Below, piece after piece: positions 57,500 through 64,000 of a DNA stretch of 64,000 nucleotides. The notes beneath the pieces are model-generated. The model did no database searches. It saw only the letters and a program-made list of their open reading frames with translations, and had not been told where the DNA came from. Source of the stretch: Owenia fusiformis (taxonomy: Eukaryota > Annelida > Polychaeta > Sabellida > Oweniidae). A program made the position numbers and the translations under genes. How positions within the stretch are numbered: position 1 is the stretch's first letter; each line of letters opens with the position of its first letter. The stretch is from NCBI GenBank assembly GCA_903813345.2, contig CAIIXF020000009.1, positions 10,164,030 to 10,228,029 on the forward strand, written 5' to 3'.

Positions 57500-58128
57500 C
57501 AGGGTGTCAAAAAACAACGGCACCCCCCTCTACAGCAAAAGGTACTTAATGTTACATGGTGTGTCATATCTCATTTTAAAGACAATTTAATTCTGGAGTT
57601 ACCTGAGAAATATCATCTTTATATCATATAATTTTACAGATTTACAACTGATTCTTAGTAGTTGGTATGACCATCAGTTGCTGCTCGAGCAGCAGCTTAT
57701 CTGGATGGATATGATTTCAATAAAAATTCAGATAAAGGTTTAGCATTGGATAATCCTCTTAGCACTTTCCTCACATTGTTTAGAATTACATCCTTAATGT
57801 ATCTTTTTCCAAGAGGCTCTTTTTCCATCAATTCCTATACCCTGTTTTTCAGAACTGAGCCCATATGTTCAGTGTTGTTGAAATCTGGGCTAATTCTTTC
57901 ATATTGCACTTTCTTAAGATTTGACCTTTAACCAGTAACAGAGCAGCAAACAAAGTACCGAAGTAGCAAACGTTGAAACAATGTAGCTTTTTTTAAATAA
58001 AGTTTTATTAAATGAAATTTGATGAGTAACTCCAGAATTAAATTATTTTTCAAATGAGGTATGACACGATATGTAACATTAAGGACTTTTTGCTGTAGAG
58101 GGGGGTGCCGTTGTTTTTTGACACCCTG
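57500..58128 (-). mobile_element. Tc1/mariner-type element with about 115-bp inverted repeats
   Basis: Left cagggtgtcaaaaaacaacg and right complement ending ttttttgacaccctg, flanked by TA (57498-57499, 58129-58130). The arms match over roughly 115 bases. The minus strand near 57910-57845 keeps a transposase C-terminal piece (YERISPDFNNTEHMGSVLKN), resembling the SPDLNPIE..W..LK catalytic region. An internal deletion left 629 bp. Confidence 0.85.
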
Positions 58129-58704
58129 TATACTTGGCATTAGTTATCAAAAACCTTTTGTATTTTGTTCAGAATTGTATTCAATTTTGAAGAAAACACT
58201 CATCGACTGGGCACCGGTATGGAAAATCGGAGCAAATGTGACCATGGCATATTAGTATACCCTTTCAATAGTTAAATAGTAAACACAAAAGAAACAAACT
58301 TAAAACTATACATGCCTTGTTAAATGCAGTGCCCTGAAGCTGAACTAATACACCCACTCACTTCTCAATACACTTACCTCATACTCATAACAAAAGAAAT
58401 CAATCTTTCCTAAAATTGGATCATGGACCACTTACCTTTGATAAGAGTCAGTGCACGTTGTGTGGTTTAAGTTAGATGAACAATTTGTCTTGGGTCTTAG
58501 GCGCTTTGCCCCTTGGCCATTATTTTTTCTAATCCCCAAGACTCATTGTCTATCCATTACTTAAAATTCAAGTGCAACAAAATATCTGTCGAATAGCTTA
58601 TACGAGGTGTGATCCAAAAGTCTTGGACGCTCAACTCTAACTTTGCTATTTTCTAATATACTGGTAATTACATATTGGAGCAAAAAGGATACCAGAATGA
58701 GGTT
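58129..58704. other. Intergenic, nothing recognised
   Basis: AT-rich. A possible solo transposon end (gaggtgtgatccaaaagtct) lies near 58605. Confidence 0.5.
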
Positions 58705-59441
58705 TGCTTATAGTGCAGGCTACCTATGAGCCAAATATCAACTTGACCCCCGCACCCAGTATAACAAGTCGTCATGGGTATCAAATTGTTCGTCTTGTTG
58801 AGTACATTACAAAAACCAATTTTGACAGATTGAAATATGGGTCAGATTCGATAAATATGACATAATGTTATGTAATCTATTATTATGACATAGCATTTTT
58901 TGTAAAGCATTTTTGAGGAAATGATGAAAAGAAATCATGGGCTAAGCAAATATTAATTGTGTATATACTTTAAAATAAATTTTAATAATTATCAAAAATA
59001 CTTTGGACTTAGAATTATGTAATTATTACATAATTTCCATTGTTTTATGAGTAAAATTACAATTTGAATTGCCTTCGTTTTAAGATAACAGAATTTTTGT
59101 TCTAAATGATATAAACCTCCTGTGCTAAACTAATTCAAGCAATAATAATATCTTATTATGAGTACAAACCTTTATAAAAATACTTAATCTTATTGTAAAC
59201 AATATATGTCATGCATATGTAGCAGCAAATAACAGTACGTGAACGGTGTATTAAGACACAATGATAATATCATTAAACATTTATTCAGATAAACTTATCC
59301 AAATATTCATACATATAAAAATCAGGTAACTGTTATGATCATTTTAAACATGATAAATATCAAGTTTTTACATAAGGGCTTACATCTTTCAATAGAATCA
59401 TTATATAATATGAAGATGTGATTATTTCAAACATCTTTATT

Positions 59442-59861
59442 CTAAACATCTGGATATGGTTTTTCCTCAACCATCATTGTGTTTTGGCAATTACCCACCT
59501 CACAGGAACAGATAGACATGGACAATAATCCTGCAAGTAGGCATCTACAAGCCTGATTAGTGCGAAATCCATCTTTACAATAGATTTTGGTAAGATCCCT
59601 TAATTCAATGGGGGCAGATGCTCTCAAAATCATCTTAGGAACCAGACTTCCATCAAAAAAGTAGCATTCGGTGCCTTCTGGTTTCCAAAGTTTGGGCTTT
59701 GCTATGTGAGCACTATGTCCAGATTTGACATTGGGGGTGTACTCCATATACTCTGCACTGTAAGAGCCAGTTGCTGTTATGGTCATTAGCCTTCTTTTTT
59801 GAAAACTTCCAGCTAAGATGATTGATTCATCACTTTTTATTTTTTGTCGCATTTTGCACAC
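59442..59861 (-). pseudogene. Third remnant of the cargo superfamily, cysteine-rich tail
   Basis: A 139-codon open frame. The first part (SDESIILAGSFQKRRLMTIT) resembles the region before the QEEADT motif of the family. The second part (YFFDGSLVPKMILRASAPIE, then LRDLTKIYCKDGF) leads into a Cys-rich tail (C.C....SICSCEVGNCQN), as in the CXC-like C-terminus I recall for that family. The two parts are normally well separated, so I infer an internal deletion removed the SPDTD module. It could be a small expressed protein, but its place in a decayed palindrome argues for a relic. Confidence 0.5.
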
Positions 59862-60291
59862 CTGACTTGCACATTTTGTTAGAAATTAGCAAGATTTGCC
59901 TTATTTTACCATTCCTAAGAAACCATCTATAATTTGGGCCCACAAGACTACATATCTTGCGCACATCATCTTCATAATTTTCGACTCGCTTTGGTTGGCA
60001 TTCTTCATGAGGTTTTTGAGTTGTGTCGAATGTACAGATTGCTCACAGATTCTGCATAGTCGCTGGCGATGTGACAATGTGACTTTACCACCTCACCGAT
60101 AGACCTGGTTTTCTTACAGATGTTTACAAATATCTTCTGCAGACTTACATCAGCCAGAAACATGCTTCACTTTCCATCTCGATTCACTATACTGGAAATA
60201 AGGCTAGGGTTGCTGTCAAGTGCATATTTCCAACTCATTGTCATATTCTATACACGAGATGGTTGAATAGAATCTTTTGTGCTTTGTTGTA

Positions 60292-60849
60292 CAGGGTGGT
60301 CAAAAAATGGAAACCCTGCATTTTCCTCATATCTTTGTCATTTTAAAACATTACTCCCTCATATTTCACACATTTGTACATCATTCACTATTATACAACC
60401 CTACTATATTTCATGACCATCAGACCAATAGTCACAATTTTACAGCACTTTAAACAACATGCTTCAGGTTTGGGCATTATCACGCTGTAGTCAAACCTGC
60501 ACAATTGTAAATGATCCAAATGCATTCTTCAGCAGATATGGCCTGAATGACACGAATGATCTCACTTTTGAGGTCTGCAATTGTCCTAAGGTCATTCTAA
60601 TACACTCTATTTTTGCCGTATCCCCCCACAAGTAGGGACATTTTGGACTACATGTGCAGGTTTGCTGAAAGCACAATAGTGGCCACTGGGGCATGTTCTT
60701 TAAAGTGCTGTAACATTGTGACTATCAATCTGATGGTCATGAAATATAGTAGGCTGGTAGAAAATTGAATTATGTACAAATGTGTAAAATATCAGTTCTT
60801 AAAATGACAAAGATATAAGGAAATGGCGTAAGGTTTTTTTACCACCCTG
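60292..60849. mobile_element. Mariner-type MITE with about 175-bp inverted repeats, nested
   Basis: Left cagggtggtcaaaaaatgga and right complement ending accaccctg, flanked by TA (60290-60291, 60850-60851). The arms also share catgaccatcaga and ttacagcactttaa. The 558-bp element lies inside palindrome C. A short minus-strand open frame may be a transposase tail. Confidence 0.85.
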
Positions 60850-61389
60850 TAAATGGCCTTTTTGGGCCTTCTGATTGTCTCATATGCCTCACAAGTCTCC
60901 ACATCAGGTCAGATTTTATTATACTGTGGTAGAAACTGGACGTTGTCATCATTTCTATATTTTCCCTTGATGAAATTGCATTCGGTGTTGGTGTCACTTT
61001 TGGTTTAACTCAACAACCTTTGGTTTTCATAGTTACATATATCTGTGTCTTCCAGCGAAATCTTGTTTGTTTTTCTGTTCGGCTCCTTGTTATCATTATT
61101 ATTTTCTTATCGTTTATACAAGACCATGGCCATAGGATGTGTTGATCCTTTCCCATCAATAGTGTCTTCGTTTTGATCAAAGTTATCGATTGCAGCATCC
61201 ACTAATAAAACCAGCATTTCCATTATCGGCAGGTTTTTCAATACCACTGCGTTTTTTTTGTATTTTTACAAAAAAGGTGGCCATTTTAAATTGAGGAGTC
61301 ATATTGATAATTCCTTCTCCAGCAGAGGTCCTACACCCATAAGGCATAACCTTGAAAGTCTGAATTTAAACCGTTTCTATCAATCATTG

Positions 61390-61640
61390 AATACTGATTG
61401 TTTCAACTAAAAGGAAAAACCATTGTACAATGATAAGCAATCATTGTGCAACCATTGGGTTCAACCAAGTGAAGTCAACTCTTTTTCAACGACTGCGCAA
61501 CCGTTTCTTTACAATCATTGTAATCTGCAACCATTGTAAACTGCAACCATTTCACATTGAAGTGTAAATGGTTGCAATATGTTTTGTTCAATGGTTACAG
61601 AGTTCAACCCCTGCAACCATCCTGAATTAGTATCGTTCCA
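61390..61640. repeat. GGTTGCAA/TTGCAACC cluster
   Basis: Repeated caaccattg and aatggttgca words forming several small inverted pairs. Same motif family as the arms of the foldback at 14665-16968. Confidence 0.75.
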
Positions 61641-62702
61641 AAAAATTATCATTTTACCTGAATTAAAATTATCTTTTAGTAATGATTTGAATTTACCTCT
61701 ATTCAACAACAGTATATTAGTATATTTTTTCTGAAAACATACATGCATGTTTATTATGGTAAATTACTAAATTTAGTATACTATGGTACGTTTCTTTCTC
61801 TAGTACGGATTTAGGAATGGGATACCAGACTAGTTTTCCACTCAATGCCATATGATAATGATGTATCTTTAATGTTAATTATGAAAAGAATCAAGCAAAA
61901 TTCCAATTTGGTTAAGAAATTGACCAAGTAAAATCTTAAGATTTTAAACTTAACAAAATCACGTGATTCACCTAAACACACTTACGGACGGAAGAGTGGC
62001 TTTTCCATATTCCTCAAACTCCGTTTGGTGGGATAACAAAGTATTAACTAAACTAGCTACAAATAACCTTTTGTTGAATGCATTCAGCAAGACAATCCTA
62101 TCTGGATGGCCATAAGTTCTGCATAGTGTGGCTGATAAAACGGTTACTGTATGTCAAATAGATGTATATATTGTGTATATTGTGTATATATTACATAATA
62201 TTATATCCTCATATTAATTATGTTTACAAATTGTGAAAATAGAATTGTGCTATCACATCCTTTTATTCATTTTTTGTATTTGTTCAAGTTAAACCAGTTT
62301 ATTGCATTAAAGCGTGTCTTGCAACGTCTAATTTCACATTTTTTTACATTATTACATAATAATTACATAATTATGATTAATATTGATTATAAATTTCTTT
62401 AAATTTTGTCATCAATTTTTTTCTGAAAGCATTACCACCATTATCTGTTGTTATACTTTGATAAAAACCTAACCATAGCTGTTTTAAACCTTGAAAATAT
62501 AAAAACATAGAAAACAATAAATTATGTAACATTACGCTAATTATCTGGAATCTGACCCATATTTCAAAATGTCAAAATTGGTTTCTGAAAACTTCACATC
62601 ATACCGAACAAAATGGTACCACATACGTCTTGTTATACCGGGTGCGGGGGTATGTCATAGAAAGAGGCCTCACTGGAATGTACCTAGCCTGTACTATTAT
62701 GT

Positions 62703-64000
62703 GATGTCATTTTCTTAGAATTTGACATATACAGCCATTGTCAAATGAGACCACTCTAAGAAATTCTATTTTATTTTACTTAAGCCATGTAAAACATTTA
62801 CTTATTTGAAGTAATTCTTAGTAATTAAATCTTACTTGGAATTAGTCAGAGAATCAAGTAAAAATAAGTAAAACCAAGTAAAAGCTCAAGGAGCTCTCAA
62901 AAGTATCCTAGTAATTCAACTTATTTATATTACTTAATATTACTTAATCCAAGTAAATAAGTGAACTGAAATAGGCAATACTCATAGGAATTTGAATATA
63001 TTAATAAGTGTTCTATTTAAAGTATTATATTTACTTACGTACTGTTGTAAAATTTATTTGGTCAAATATTTCTTTTACTTTGGTCAATGTACTCAATATT
63101 GCTCTTACTTGTGTCAATAGTCACATTTTACTTTGTGAAGTATTTAATATACCCTGCCCAAGCTGGATGATATGTCCGCTGAAGTATTGTATTTACTAAT
63201 GTACTGTTGTACGATTTATTAGGTCAAGTATTGCCTTTACTTGTGACAATACACTCCACCTACCCTACCCCTAGGTTACTATAGCAACCATATTATTCAG
63301 TCTACTGAGTTTCATGATATGAAACTTTCCCAAATTATTCAAAACATGTTTAGACACATTGTGTCAAAAATTCAGTTAGATTGAAAAGAGACCAAATAAA
63401 TAGAGGATATCCTATGATTTATGAGTGATGTGATTTTTATCCACAAATGGATATGATATCTCCACGAGCGAGCATAGCGACAGAGTGCAGATATCAATAT
63501 CCATGAATGGATTAAAATCATATCACGAGTAAATCATAGGATGGTCTTTTTATTCCATAGTTAAAGTCATCATCAGAATCGTCGGGAATTAAGTGATTTA
63601 AAACGAATTTTCCAAACGATACGGCGATTGACACTTAGCCTTGTTTTGAGTCTGAAGTAGCAAAAATGCTATGGTTCAGTGAAAATTCGTCAAAAATATC
63701 ATATTTTACCACTGATTACAAAAATACCGTTTTTATTTTGACATGTTATCCTATGCATATCATGCTAACTATGGAATAAAACACAGCATCATTCCTGAAA
63801 CATATGGAACACCCTGTATAAGGTAAATTATCAAGATTATAATGTGTCAAACTTCAATTTGTTTACATATAAAATGAAATGTAATGAAAGAGCAATTAAA
63901 ACTTTTGGAGTATATTAACATGATTATAAAATGTATACAGTAAAACTTGTGTATATTGAACATTTTTTTGCCAAGAAAAAACGTTCACTGTAGGTAGGTG
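62703..64000. other. Intergenic, repeat-bearing right edge
   Basis: Contains direct copies of a unit with tttacttacgtactgttgta (near 63025 and 63190), the hairpin at 63409-63542, a solo mariner-type end near 63810 (acaccctgtata) and the start of a pogo-like MITE near 63941. No gene seen. Confidence 0.6.
63409..63542. repeat. Hairpin repeat
   Basis: atcctatgatttatgagtga at left pairs with tcacgagtaaatcataggat at right. The inner arms contain atccacaaatggatat / atatccatgaatgg. Confidence 0.85.

Larger units (their letters stand above)
58705..62702. mobile_element. Palindrome C: about 4-kb element with inverted ends
   Basis: Left end region 58745-58885 (acccccgcacccagtataac, aaaccaattttgacagattg, aaatatgggtcagattc) recurs inverted at 62525-62651. 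Weaker similarity extends outward to about 58705 and 62702 (gcaggcta / tagcctg). The inside holds a gene remnant (59442-59861), a nested mariner-type MITE (60292-60849) and a GGTTGCAA-type cluster (61390-61640). Exact ends are uncertain. Confidence 0.65.

Overview
This window is AT-rich, repeat-dense metazoan nuclear DNA. The gene set (raptor/RPTOR, a Cys-loop receptor, a two-domain F5/8C-type secreted lectin, a C2H2 zinc-finger gene), the DIRS retroelement and the many mariner-type relics and MITEs fit a marine invertebrate. A mollusc or another lophotrochozoan is my best guess, but the sequence alone does not fix the phylum. Spliced genes with GT-AG introns and long introns full of transposons rule out a prokaryote.

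Layout, left to right. 1-300: 17-bp minisatellite. About 948-3370 (-): decayed LINE reverse transcriptase. 5919-7355 (+): intact single-exon nicotinic-type Cys-loop receptor. 7.4-13.3 kb: intergenic, with a piggyBac-like MITE, a complete but dead mariner (9213-10264), a hairpin MITE and one orphan exon-like block. 13389-29522 (+): the first 12 coding exons (536 codons, all phases consistent) of raptor, the mTORC1 scaffold. Its introns hold a GGTTGCAA foldback (intron 2), a 5.3-kb palindrome (intron 6) and a 24-bp tandem repeat that duplicates the 5' splice site (intron 9). A DIRS1-like tyrosine-recombinase retrotransposon (about 29940-35813) lies just after exon 12. I found no later raptor exon in the remaining 34 kb.

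37962-50599 (-): an 11-exon gene for a secreted 541-aa protein with a signal peptide, a stalk and two F5/8C/fucolectin-like domains. One of its introns appears to use a GC donor, and another holds a 4.6-kb palindrome plus a mariner relic. About 50.88-52.1 kb: a satellite with about nine units, rich in AGGTCA nuclear-receptor half-sites. 55328-56635 (-): an 11-finger C2H2 protein. 57.5-62.7 kb: two mariner-type elements and a third palindrome. 62.7-64 kb: small repeats.

The most interesting pattern is that three separate large inverted-repeat (foldback) elements (19.1-24.5, 39.9-44.6 and 58.7-62.7 kb) each contain remnants of what looks like one protein superfamily. That superfamily has a PIN/FEN-like 'SPDTD' module and a cysteine-rich C-terminal tail. 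This suggests a gene that moves with, or drives, palindromic elements. The link is an inference from recalled family features and needs a profile search.
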